From Rhodospirillales bacterium (GTDB lineage: Bacteria > Pseudomonadota > Alphaproteobacteria > CACIAM-22H2): 42,757 nucleotides of DNA. A model generated the notes under the pieces. The model had not been told where the DNA came from, did no database searches, and saw nothing but the letters and a program-made list of their open reading frames with translations. A program made the translations under genes and the position numbers. This document shows, piece by piece, positions 36,334 through 42,757 of the stretch; within the stretch, counting starts at the first letter, position 1; each line of letters opens with the position of its first letter. The stretch covers positions 1 to 42,757 of the forward strand of contig JAEUKX010000084.1 in the NCBI GenBank assembly GCA_016794025.1, read 5' to 3'.

Positions 36334-36755
36334 TCCCGGCGGCCGGCGACAACCTGAAGCTCAAGGCGGAGGATGCCGAGGATTTCGGCATCCTCGCCGC
36401 ATGCCTTCAGGATGCGCTGGTGCCCGTGGGCGACATGAATTTCGATGCTGCCGCCAGGGAATTCGTGCTGCTCGCCAACCGCTTCCGCTGGGAAGACGGT
36501 GCACGTGCGGGCGAGCGCGTCCACTGTGCGGTCCATTTCTCCGGCGTGGGTGCTGTCCGCCGGCGCGGGTTCGACCTGCGCGAGCGGGGACGCGTGCTCG
36601 ACCTGCTGACGATCGAGGTGGCGGCCGGCGCCGTCACGCTGCTGTTTGCCGAGAATGCGGCCATCCGCCTCGAAGGGCCGGAGATCGGCGGGCGGCTGCG
36701 CGATCTGGGCGATCCCTGGCCGGCGGCGGCTGCCCCGCGACATCCCGCCGCCTGA
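36330..36755 (+). CDS. DUF2948 family protein
   Basis: The 141-residue protein starts with [31 protein letters not shown] and continues [66 protein letters not shown]. This pattern and the location between murA and hisG/hisD match DUF2948, an alphaproteobacterial family of unknown function. It is translationally coupled to murA by a four-base overlap. A terminator-like hairpin follows before hisG, so it may end the murA operon. Confidence 0.9.
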
Positions 36756-36762
36756 TCCCGCC

Positions 36763-36786
36763 GGCCCCTCGCGCGGGGCCCGTTTT
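36763..36786 (+). terminator. Rho-independent terminator-like hairpin after DUF2948
   Basis: GGCCCC (36763-36768) pairs with GGGGCC (36775-36780) around a 6-base loop and is followed by CGTTTT. The stem is short but the T-run fits. It separates the murA-DUF2948 pair from the his genes. Confidence 0.5.
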
Positions 36787-36853
36787 CTGCTATGACAGCG
36801 CCAAGACGCGCGGCCGCCACCGGTCGCCAGCCTCGCGATTGAAAGACAAGCCG

Positions 36854-37516
36854 TTGACTGCAAACGAGAAAATTATTCTGGCCTTGCCCAACGGCCGCAT
36901 CCTCAAAGAGGCGATGCCGCTGCTGCGCAAGGCCGGAATCCGCCCGGAGCCGGAATTCGACAATCCGGACACGCGCCTGCTGCGCTTCCGGACCGAGGAC
37001 CCGCGCCTCGACATCGTGCGGGGGCGCGCCTTCGACGTCGCGACGCTCGTGGCTTTCGGCGCGGCCCATCTGGGCGTGGTTGGCAACGACGTGATCGTGG
37101 AATTCGACTATCCGGAGATCTACGCGCCGCTCGACCTGCGCATCGGCAAATGCCGCCTTTCGGTGGCGGAGCCAGCCGAACTCGCCGGCCGCGACGACCC
37201 GCGCAAGTGGAGCCATGTCCGCGTGGCGACCAAGTACCCGAACGTCACGCGCAAGCACTTCGCCAAGCGTGGCGTGCAGGCCGAGTGCATCAAGATGAAC
37301 GGCGCCATCGAGCTGGCGCCGGCACTGGGGCTGGCGCGGCGCATCGTCGATCTCGTCTCGAGCGGCGCGACGCTCAAGGCCAACGGTCTCGTCGAGATCG
37401 AACACATTGCCGACGTGACCTCGAAGCTGATCGTCAACCGTGCGGCGCTCAAGACGCGCCATGCGGAAGTGCAGGGGCTGGTCGACAGGATCGCGGAGGC
37501 GACGCTTGCCGCTTGA
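36854..37516 (+). CDS. hisG: ATP phosphoribosyltransferase, short form
   Basis: This is the first enzyme of histidine synthesis. The product is 220 residues and has [22 protein letters not shown], the PRPP region and [70 protein letters not shown]. It lacks the C-terminal regulatory domain, so it belongs to the short form that needs HisZ as partner; no hisZ lies in this window. The start is not certain: TTG at 36854 is preferred (AAAGA upstream), with TTG at 36839 possible. It overlaps hisD by 11 bases. Confidence 0.92.
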   Translation: MTANEKIILALPNGRILKEAMPLLRKAGIRPEPEFDNPDTRLLRFRTEDPRLDIVRGRAFDVATLVAFGAAHLGVVGNDVIVEFDYPEIYAPLDLRIGKCRLSVAEPAELAGRDDPRKWSHVRVATKYPNVTRKHFAKRGVQAECIKMNGAIELAPALGLARRIVDLVSSGATLKANGLVEIEHIADVTSKLIVNRAALKTRHAEVQGLVDRIAEATLAA

Positions 37517-38807
37517 ACTCGACGCCAGGGCGCCCGGCTTCGCCGCCAAGTTCGCGCGGCTGATGCGCGCACGCGCGGCCGGGGCCGCGTCGGTCGACGG
37601 CGTCGTTGCGAAAATCATCGCCGACGTGCGCCGGAGAGGCGACGCGGCGCTTGTCGCGTACACGAACCGTTTCGACCGCACGCGCGTGACCGCCGCGGGA
37701 TTGCGCGTGGGGCCGCGGGAAGTCTCAGCGGCACTCAAGGCGTGCGACCGGACGACCGTGCGCGCGCTGGAACTGGCGGCCGAGCGCATCGCGGCCTTCC
37801 ACGCGCGACAGTGGCCGAAGGACGAGATCTGGAAAGACCATGCCGGCCTGCTGCTGGGCTGGCGGTGGACGCCGCTCGATTCCGTCGGGCTTTACGTGCC
37901 GGGCGGGCGTGCGGCCTATCCGTCCTCGGTCCTGATGAACGCCGTGCCGGCCAAGGTCGCGGGCGTGAAGCGGCTGGTCGTCGTGGTGCCGGCGCCGGCG
38001 GGAAAGCTCAACCCGCTCGTGCTGGCCGCGTGCCGGATCGCCGGCGTGGACGAGATTTACCGCGTGGGCGGGGCGCAGGCCGTGGCGGCGCTGGCCTATG
38101 GCACGAAGACGATCGCGCCCGTCGACAAGATCACCGGCCCCGGAAACGCCTACGTAACCGCCGCAAAGCGCATGGTTTTCGGCACGGTCGGTATCGACCT
38201 GATCGCCGGGCCGTCCGAGGTCGTCGTCGTCGCGGACGGGGGCAATGACCCGCGCTGGATCGCGGTCGACCTGCTGGCTCAGGCCGAGCACGATGCCGAC
38301 GCGCAGTCGATCCTGATCACCGACGACGCGAAGTTCGCCGCCTCGGTGCGCAAGGCCGTGGAAGCCGAACTGCGCACCCACCCGCGTCGCGCCATTGCGG
38401 GCGCCTCGTGGAAGCGGCATGGCGCGACGATCCTCGTGCGCAGGCTCGACGATGCCGTTGGACTGATCGACGCGCTCGCACCCGAACATCTGCAGCTTGC
38501 CGTCGCGCGCCCCGAAAGACTGGCCGCGCGGGTCACGCATGCCGGTGCCATCTTCATGGGCCGCTACGCGCCCGAGGCGCTGGGCGACTATCTGGCCGGC
38601 CCCAACCATGTGCTGCCGACCTCGCGCGCGGCGCGCTTCTCGTCCGGTCTCGGGATCGATGCGTTCGTGAAGCGCACGACGCTGATCGGCGCCGACGCCG
38701 CCGGTCTCGACCTCCTGGCGCCGGCGGGCGAGGCGCTCGCCGAGGCCGAGGGGCTCGTCAGCCACGCACGCTCGATGTCGCTTCGCTCGGCCCGCGCGAA
38801 AGGATAG
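37506..38807 (+). CDS. hisD: Histidinol dehydrogenase
   Basis: HisD oxidises L-histidinol to L-histidine with two NAD. The 433-residue protein has [70 protein letters not shown], and the zinc and catalytic region [10 protein letters not shown], with [21 protein letters not shown] near the C-terminus. The start is TTG at 37506; GGAGG at 37495-37499 is six bases upstream and inside hisG, so the two genes are coupled. An ATG at 37440 within hisG gives an unrelated basic prefix and is rejected. UPF0262 follows after three bases. Confidence 0.96.
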   Translation: MPLELDARAPGFAAKFARLMRARAAGAASVDGVVAKIIADVRRRGDAALVAYTNRFDRTRVTAAGLRVGPREVSAALKACDRTTVRALELAAERIAAFHARQWPKDEIWKDHAGLLLGWRWTPLDSVGLYVPGGRAAYPSSVLMNAVPAKVAGVKRLVVVVPAPAGKLNPLVLAACRIAGVDEIYRVGGAQAVAALAYGTKTIAPVDKITGPGNAYVTAAKRMVFGTVGIDLIAGPSEVVVVADGGNDPRWIAVDLLAQAEHDADAQSILITDDAKFAASVRKAVEAELRTHPRRAIAGASWKRHGATILVRRLDDAVGLIDALAPEHLQLAVARPERLAARVTHAGAIFMGRYAPEALGDYLAGPNHVLPTSRAARFSSGLGIDAFVKRTTLIGADAAGLDLLAPAGEALAEAEGLVSHARSMSLRSARAKG

Positions 38808-38810
38808 GCC

Positions 38811-39296
38811 ATGGACGGTTCCACGGAACGGCGCAACCGGATCTGCAAGATCGATCTCGACGAACAGCTGCGCATCCGCCGGAACGCCGACATCGAGCAC
38901 GAGCGCACGGTCGCGATCTTCGATCTGCTCGAGGAGAACAATTTCGAGCTTTCCGGCGATACGCCGGGCCCCTACCACGTGACGCTGTCGATCGAGGATA
39001 CGCGCCTTGCCTTCGACGTGAAGACCGAGACGGGCCGGCAGCTCGACAGGCTGCTGCTGCCGCTTTCGCCGTTCCGCGGCGTCATCAAGGACTATTTCAC
39101 GGTCTGCGAGAGCTACTACGACGCGATCAAGCGCCTGTCGCCCTCGCAGATCGAGGCGCTCGACATGGGCCGGCGGGCCGTCCACAACGAAGGCTCCGAG
39201 CTGCTGCGCGAACGTCTGGACGGGCGCATCGCGATGGACCTCAATACCGCGCGGCGGCTCTTCACGCTGATCTGCGTGCTCCACATCCGGGCCTGA
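38811..39296 (+). CDS. UPF0262 family protein
   Basis: The 161-residue protein matches UPF0262, an alphaproteobacterial family found beside hisD. It contains IDLDEQLRIRRNADIEHERTVAIFDLLEENNFEL, PYHVTLSIEDTRLAFDVKTE, LPLSPFRGVIKDYFTVCESYYDAIK and GRRAVHNEGSELLRERL. No enzyme activity is established for the family. The acidic, soluble sequence and strict synteny suggest a housekeeping role. It is coupled to hisD and followed by the phosphatase gene after 25 bases. Confidence 0.93.
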   Translation: MDGSTERRNRICKIDLDEQLRIRRNADIEHERTVAIFDLLEENNFELSGDTPGPYHVTLSIEDTRLAFDVKTETGRQLDRLLLPLSPFRGVIKDYFTVCESYYDAIKRLSPSQIEALDMGRRAVHNEGSELLRERLDGRIAMDLNTARRLFTLICVLHIRA

Positions 39297-39321
39297 GGAC
39301 GGGGAAGGTTCGCCAGCGCAC

Positions 39322-39783
39322 ATGTCCGGCAACGTCGGCAGCGTGCTGTTCTGCTGCACCCTCAATTCGGTGCGCTCGCCCATGGCCGAGGGACTGGCCA
39401 AGCGTCTGCTCGGCACGCGCATCTATGTCGACTCGGCCGGCGTGAAGCGCGAGCCGGTCGACCCGTTCGTGATCGCCGCCCTCGACGAGATCGGTGTCGA
39501 CATCCACCGCCACAAGGCCAAGACGATCGACGAACTGCACGACAGCTCGTTCGACGTGATCGTGACGCTGAGCCCCGAGGCCCATCACAAGGCGCTGGAA
39601 CTCACCCGGATCATGGCCTGCGAGGTCGAATACTGGCCCACCTTCGACCCGGCGTTGCTCGTCGACGGCAGCCGCGAGGCCCGGCTGGACGGGTATCGGC
39701 AGCTTCGCGACCAGCTCAAGGACCGCATTTTGAGGCGATTCCCCGACGCCGCGCGGGATTTCGCGGCCGGTCCGGGCGCTTAA
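39322..39783 (+). CDS. Low-molecular-weight phosphatase family protein
   Basis: The 153-residue protein has the phosphate-binding loop C-x5-R in LFCCTLNSVRSPMAEGL (Cys12, Arg18) and a later WPTFDPALL where the general-acid Asp should lie. The family includes LMW protein tyrosine phosphatases and thioredoxin-type arsenate reductases. The loop has Asn-Ser-Val before Arg, and I cannot tell phosphatase from reductase. The gene sits between UPF0262 and infA, as in other Alphaproteobacteria. Confidence 0.9.
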   Translation: MSGNVGSVLFCCTLNSVRSPMAEGLAKRLLGTRIYVDSAGVKREPVDPFVIAALDEIGVDIHRHKAKTIDELHDSSFDVIVTLSPEAHHKALELTRIMACEVEYWPTFDPALLVDGSREARLDGYRQLRDQLKDRILRRFPDAARDFAAGPGA

Positions 39784-39864
39784 GGGCTTGACCCGGAAGC
39801 CGCAAGGGGCCACTTTCGCGCCGGTTTTGGCGCCGCTGGCGGCGCCGCATCCCGGCGGAGGCCC

Positions 39865-40083
39865 ATGGCGAAGGAAGGTCTGATCGAGTTCTCGGGCGTG
39901 GTGCAGGAACTGCTGCCCAACGCGATGTTCCGCGTGAAGCTCGACAACAACCACGAAGTGCTTGCGCACACGTCCGGCAAGATGCGCAAGAACCGTATCC
40001 GCGTGCTGGCCGGCGACCGCGTCAATGTCGAGATGACGCCGTACGATCTGACCAAGGGTCGGATCACCTTCCGCTTCAAGTAA
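39865..40083 (+). CDS. infA: Translation initiation factor IF-1
   Basis: The 72-residue protein is one S1/OB-fold domain: [53 protein letters not shown], ending [15 protein letters not shown]-1 binds the 30S A site and is essential. CGGAGG precedes the ATG. A perfect 8-bp inverted repeat with a 2-base spacer (39829-39846) sits in the upstream region. maf follows after 11 bases. Confidence 0.98.
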   Translation: MAKEGLIEFSGVVQELLPNAMFRVKLDNNHEVLAHTSGKMRKNRIRVLAGDRVNVEMTPYDLTKGRITFRFK

Positions 40084-40094
40084 GGCGGGGCCGC

Positions 40095-40661
40095 GTGGCC
40101 GCGCCGCTCGTCCTTGCATCGGCGAGCCCGCGCCGGCGCGAACTGCTTGCGCAGATCGGTGTCGTGCCGGCGGCCGTCGACCCGGCCGAGATCGACGAAG
40201 CGCCGCTCGCCGGCGAGACAGGCCCCAACCTTGCCGAACGGCTCGCGCGCGCGAAGGCCGCGGCCGTTGCCGCGCGCCGGCCCGATGCGCTCGTGCTTGC
40301 GGCCGACACGGTCGTTGCCTGCGGCCGCCGGCTTCTGCCGAAGGCCGAGTCCGAGGCGCAGGCGCGCGCCTGCCTCGAGCTTCTGTCGGGGCGGCGGCAC
40401 CGCGTGCATGGCGGCATCTGCCTGGTTGTGCCGGGCCGCAAGGCCGTCGCGCGGGTCTCGACGTCGATCGTGACCTTCAAGCGGATGACCGAAGCGGAAA
40501 TCGACGCCTACATCGCGTCCGGCGACTGGAAGGGCAAGGCCGGTGGCTATGCGATCCAGGGCCGCGCGGCGGCGCATGTCCGCTTCCTGTCGGGCAGCTA
40601 TTCGAACGTCGTCGGGCTCGACCTGTTCGCGGTTTCCCAGATGCTGGCGGGGATCGCGTGA
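40095..40661 (+). CDS. maf: Maf family nucleotide pyrophosphatase
   Basis: The 188-residue protein has LVLASASPRRRELLAQIG, VLAADTVVACGRRLLPKA and GDWKGKAGGYAIQGRAAAHV, the Maf/HAM1-like active-site motifs. Maf proteins hydrolyse non-canonical or modified nucleoside triphosphates and are linked to septum control. The start is GTG at 40095, matching the conserved N-terminus directly. The stop overlaps the RNase E/G start as GTGA. Confidence 0.95.
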   Translation: MAAPLVLASASPRRRELLAQIGVVPAAVDPAEIDEAPLAGETGPNLAERLARAKAAAVAARRPDALVLAADTVVACGRRLLPKAESEAQARACLELLSGRRHRVHGGICLVVPGRKAVARVSTSIVTFKRMTEAEIDAYIASGDWKGKAGGYAIQGRAAAHVRFLSGSYSNVVGLDLFAVSQMLAGIA

Positions 40662-41764
40662 GGGCGGCGGTCGACGAGATCCTGATCGACGCCGAAGGCG
40701 GCACGCTGCTGGCGGTCGCGGTGGCGGGCGGGCAGGCGGTCGACATCGCGCGCGAGCCGCTCGACCGGCGGCTGGCGCCGGGCAGCGTGCATGCCGCGCG
40801 CGTCGCGCGCATCGTGCCCAACGTGGGCGCGATCCTCGATCTCGAAGGCGGGCTTTCGGCACTTCTCGACATTTCCGGCTCGCGCGTGCCTGCACAGGGC
40901 GAGATTCTGCGCGTCCAGATCGTCGAACCGCCTGCCGGCGACAAGCTTGCGCGCGCGGCCGCGCGCGTCTCGCTGGCCGGGCGCTATGCGCTGGTGGCGC
41001 CGGGCGGGAAGGGTGCGAGCATCTCGAAGCGTACCGCCGCGCCGCGCCGCGAGGCGCTGCAGGGTCTGGCAGGGCGGCTGCATGTCGAGGGCGAGGGGCT
41101 CGTCCTGCGCGCGGCTGCAGCCTATGCCGATGCGGCGGATGTCGAAGCGGAGGTTGCGCGGCTGCGCGCGCTTGCCGCCGGCCTGTCCGCCGGCAATTCG
41201 CCCCGGTTGCTGCTGGCCGACGATCCTTTCGCCGCGATCGTGCGTGCGCTGGCGCCGCAGGACGCGCCGGCCATCGTCTGCGGCCGGCACGAGACGGCAA
41301 ATGCGGCACGGCTGGGGCTGAAAACCCTGTTTCCGGAACTCGCCGGGCAAGTCGTCCACCAGCGCGACGGCGGCGCCGTCTTCGAGCGTCACGGCGTCTC
41401 CGACACGCTCGGCCTGCTCGAGGGGGCGCGCATCGATCTGCCCGGCGGCGCATGGCTGTCGATCGAGCCGACGGCCGCCCTCGTGGCGGTCGACGTCAAT
41501 CTCGGGGCGAGCACCGCGGACCCGGTGACGGTGGACGTCGCGGCGGCGCGCGAGGTGGCCCGCCAGCTCCGCCTGCGCGATCTGGGCGGGCTCGTCGTCG
41601 TGGATTTCCTGCGCCTGTCGAAGCCGGGCGAGCGCGCGCGGCTGGTCGAGGCGCTGAAGCGCGCGACCGCTTCCGACCGGCGGCGCGTGGACGTGCTTGG
41701 CTATACGGCGGGCGGCACGATCGAACTGACACGCGCGCGCTCGCGCGGCGGCGCGCTCGACTAG
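40658..41764 (+). CDS. Short RNase E/G-like protein lacking the zinc link
   Basis: The 368-residue protein starts at a GTG that overlaps maf. It has an S1-like part (PGSVHAARVARIVPNVGAILDLEGGLSALL), 5' sensor and RNase H-like parts, and the catalytic DNase I-like region ALVAVDVNLGAST and LRDLGGLVVVDFLRLSKPGERARLVEAL. These keep the Asp/Asn and second Asp that correspond to D303, N305 and D346 of E. coli RNase E. It ends just after GGTIELTRARSRGG, before the CPxC zinc link used for dimerisation. Such short forms next to maf and yacG are usual in Alphaproteobacteria. RNA-cleavage activity is likely but not certain. Confidence 0.88.
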   Translation: MRAAVDEILIDAEGGTLLAVAVAGGQAVDIAREPLDRRLAPGSVHAARVARIVPNVGAILDLEGGLSALLDISGSRVPAQGEILRVQIVEPPAGDKLARAAARVSLAGRYALVAPGGKGASISKRTAAPRREALQGLAGRLHVEGEGLVLRAAAAYADAADVEAEVARLRALAAGLSAGNSPRLLLADDPFAAIVRALAPQDAPAIVCGRHETANAARLGLKTLFPELAGQVVHQRDGGAVFERHGVSDTLGLLEGARIDLPGGAWLSIEPTAALVAVDVNLGASTADPVTVDVAAAREVARQLRLRDLGGLVVVDFLRLSKPGERARLVEALKRATASDRRRVDVLGYTAGGTIELTRARSRGGALD

Positions 41765-41779
41765 GCGGCGGATCGCGCG

Positions 41780-41971
41780 ATGTCGCAGGTCGTGAAGCTC
41801 GAGCGCAAGCCGCCCAAGGCGGTGTGTCCGATGTGCAGGCGTCCGTCGGCCGCGGCATATCGCCCGTTCTGCTCGGCGCGCTGCAAGGACGAGGACATGC
41901 GCCGCTGGCTCGAAGGCGGCTACCGCATCCCGACGTCCGAAACATCCGACGGCGACGAGGACGGCGCATGA
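41780..41971 (+). CDS. yacG: DNA gyrase inhibitor YacG
   Basis: The 63-residue protein is a small zinc finger with C16, C19, C31 and C35 (VCPMCRRPSAAAYRPFCSARCKDEDMRRWLEGGYRIP), matching YacG. In E. coli YacG binds GyrB and blocks DNA binding by gyrase. The acidic C-terminal tail (ETSDGDEDGA) is short. The ATG at 41780 is 15 bases after the RNase gene, and the stop overlaps the next start as ATGA. Confidence 0.95.
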   Translation: MSQVVKLERKPPKAVCPMCRRPSAAAYRPFCSARCKDEDMRRWLEGGYRIPTSETSDGDEDGA

Positions 41972-42630
41972 GGGCGCTGCCCGAGTTCGTGCGGCACTGC
42001 GTCGACCTGATGCGGCCGGCGGGCGCCGTCGAGCCGCGGCGCATGTTCGGCAGCTGGGGGCTTTTCTACCGGGACAGGATGTGCGCGCTCGTCTCGGAGG
42101 AAATACTGTACCTTAAGGCGGACGACACGAACCGGCCGGCGTTCGAGCGCGAGGGGTTGCCGCCTTTCACCTACACGCACAGGGACGGACGCGCGGTCGA
42201 TCTGCCGTACCGCCAGGCGCCGCCCGACGCGATGGAGGATCCGGGCGAGATGCGGCCCTGGGCGCAGGGCGCCATCGATGCCGCACTGCGCGCGCCCGCA
42301 CCCAAGCCGAAGAAGGGCAGCGTGCGCGTGGCGGGTGCGCTCAATCTCGGCCCCAAGAGCGAGGCGTGGCTCGCCGAGGCCGGGATCCACACGCAGGCCG
42401 ACCTGCGCAGGACGGGTGCCGCGAAAGCCTATGCGATGGTCAAGCGCGCCAATCCGCGCGCGGCGAGCCGCAACCTGCTTCATGCGCTGCATGGCGCCAT
42501 CGCGGGCGTGCGCTGGGACAGGCTCGACGCGGCGACGAAACGACGCCTCGACGACGATGCCGCGGAAGCGCTCAAGCGCCTGGAATCGAAGGCGAAGTCG
42601 GTCGCCGCAAAGGGTCCGGTCAAGCGTTGA
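41968..42630 (+). CDS. TfoX family protein (N- and C-terminal TfoX domains)
   Basis: The 220-residue protein has a TfoX N-terminal domain (LPEFVRHCVDLMRPAGAVEPRRMFGSWGLFYRDRMCALVSEEILYLKADDTNRPAF) and a C-terminal TfoX domain (ALNLGPKSEAWLAEAGIHTQADLRRTGAAKAYAMVKRANPRAASRNLLHALHGAIAG). A basic linker APKPKKGS joins them. TfoX regulates competence in gammaproteobacteria; here the role is unknown. The start overlaps yacG as ATGA, so it is the last gene of that operon. The TTGACA promoter box of tRNA-Phe begins inside its stop codon region. Confidence 0.88.
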   Translation: MRALPEFVRHCVDLMRPAGAVEPRRMFGSWGLFYRDRMCALVSEEILYLKADDTNRPAFEREGLPPFTYTHRDGRAVDLPYRQAPPDAMEDPGEMRPWAQGAIDAALRAPAPKPKKGSVRVAGALNLGPKSEAWLAEAGIHTQADLRRTGAAKAYAMVKRANPRAASRNLLHALHGAIAGVRWDRLDAATKRRLDDDAAEALKRLESKAKSVAAKGPVKR

Positions 42631-42655
42631 CACGTGCGCGGCGCCTCTCTATAAG
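42627..42655 (+). promoter_or_regulatory. Promoter of tRNA-Phe
   Basis: Perfect TTGACA (42627-42632) and TATAAG (42650-42655) are separated by 17 bases, about 25 bases before the tRNA 5' end. The -35 overlaps the TGA stop of the TfoX gene. This is the strongest consensus promoter in the window. Confidence 0.75.
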
Positions 42656-42679
42656 CGCGGGTCTGTCGCAGGACCCGGT

Positions 42680-42755
42680 GCCCAGGTAGCTCAGTTGGTA
42701 GAGCATGCGACTGAAAATTGCAGTGTCGCTGGTTCGATTCCGGCCCTGGGCACCA
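42680..42755 (+). tRNA. tRNA-Phe (anticodon GAA)
   Basis: The 76-base cloverleaf has acceptor GCCCAGG/CCTGGGC, D arm GCTC/GAGC, anticodon stem TGCGA/TTGCA with loop CTGAAAA (anticodon GAA), T arm GCTGG-TTCGATT-CCGGC, discriminator A and an encoded CCA. It is complete within the last bases of the window. Confidence 0.97.
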
Positions 42756-42757
42756 CT

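Noticed and set aside
39786..39820. TTGACC with CACTTT upstream of infA as a promoter
   Set aside because: The -10 matches only two of six consensus positions; too weak to call.

Overview
This window is a dense, high-GC chromosomal stretch of an alphaproteobacterium. The evidence is the gene order glyS-ppdK, the block murA-DUF2948-hisG-hisD-UPF0262-LMW phosphatase-infA-maf-RNase E/G-yacG, and lineage-typical families (DUF2336, DUF2948, UPF0262, HemP with HmuS). It looks Rhodospirillales-like in the broad sense, but the genus cannot be read from the sequence. No transposase, integrase, phage module, rRNA or CRISPR array is visible, and no intergenic gap exceeds about 300 bases. GTG and TTG starts are common, and many neighbours overlap by ATGA or GTGA.

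Layout. (1) 1-5648: the 3' part of glyS, ppdK with an unusual basic tail, a HIT-family protein, and ygfZ on the other strand. (2) 5708-14257: an operon-like run of five glycosyltransferases (GT4, GT9, GT2, GT4, GT4) and an AsnB-type amidotransferase, probably for LPS core or another surface glycan, followed by a TauE/SafE permease and pyrC. (3) 14254-16313: a putative DNA-binding protein on the minus strand, a thiolase, and a 62-residue protein ending in CxxCG. (4) 16330-24410: a complete heme-uptake locus, hemP-hmuR-tonB-hmuS-hmuT-hmuU-hmuV, behind a Fur-like palindrome, with a Gfo/Idh/MocA oxidoreductase just downstream. (5) 24430-31343: tRNA-Thr(GGT), a small winged-helix-like protein, leuA with a probable leader-peptide attenuator, and a three-subunit molybdenum/iron-sulfur oxidoreductase resembling the cytoplasmic sulfite dehydrogenase SoeABC. 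(6) 31457-34170: a DUF2336 protein, an AlkA-like DNA glycosylase, an unknown protein, and a YgaP-like rhodanese. (7) 34281-42755: a DUF924 protein, murA, DUF2948, hisG (short form), hisD, UPF0262, an LMW phosphatase, infA, maf, a short RNase E/G, yacG, a TfoX protein and tRNA-Phe(GAA).

How the genes work together. HmuR and TonB would bring heme across the outer membrane, HmuTUV across the inner membrane, and HmuS would handle it in the cytosol. The Soe-like complex would oxidise sulfite and pass electrons to quinone through its membrane anchor. The glycosyltransferase run would assemble a surface glycan, which AsnB could amidate.

Promoter-like pairs with exactly 17-bp spacing were found by eye before the glycosyltransferase run, the heme operon, leuA, the soe operon, the rhodanese gene and tRNA-Phe. 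Three of them place the start site at or next to an ATG, suggesting leaderless transcripts. The most interesting items are the histone-like tail on pyruvate phosphate dikinase, the apparently leaderless leuA leader peptide followed by a strong hairpin, and the hemP operator whose right arm is also the -35 element. None of the assignments was checked by database search.
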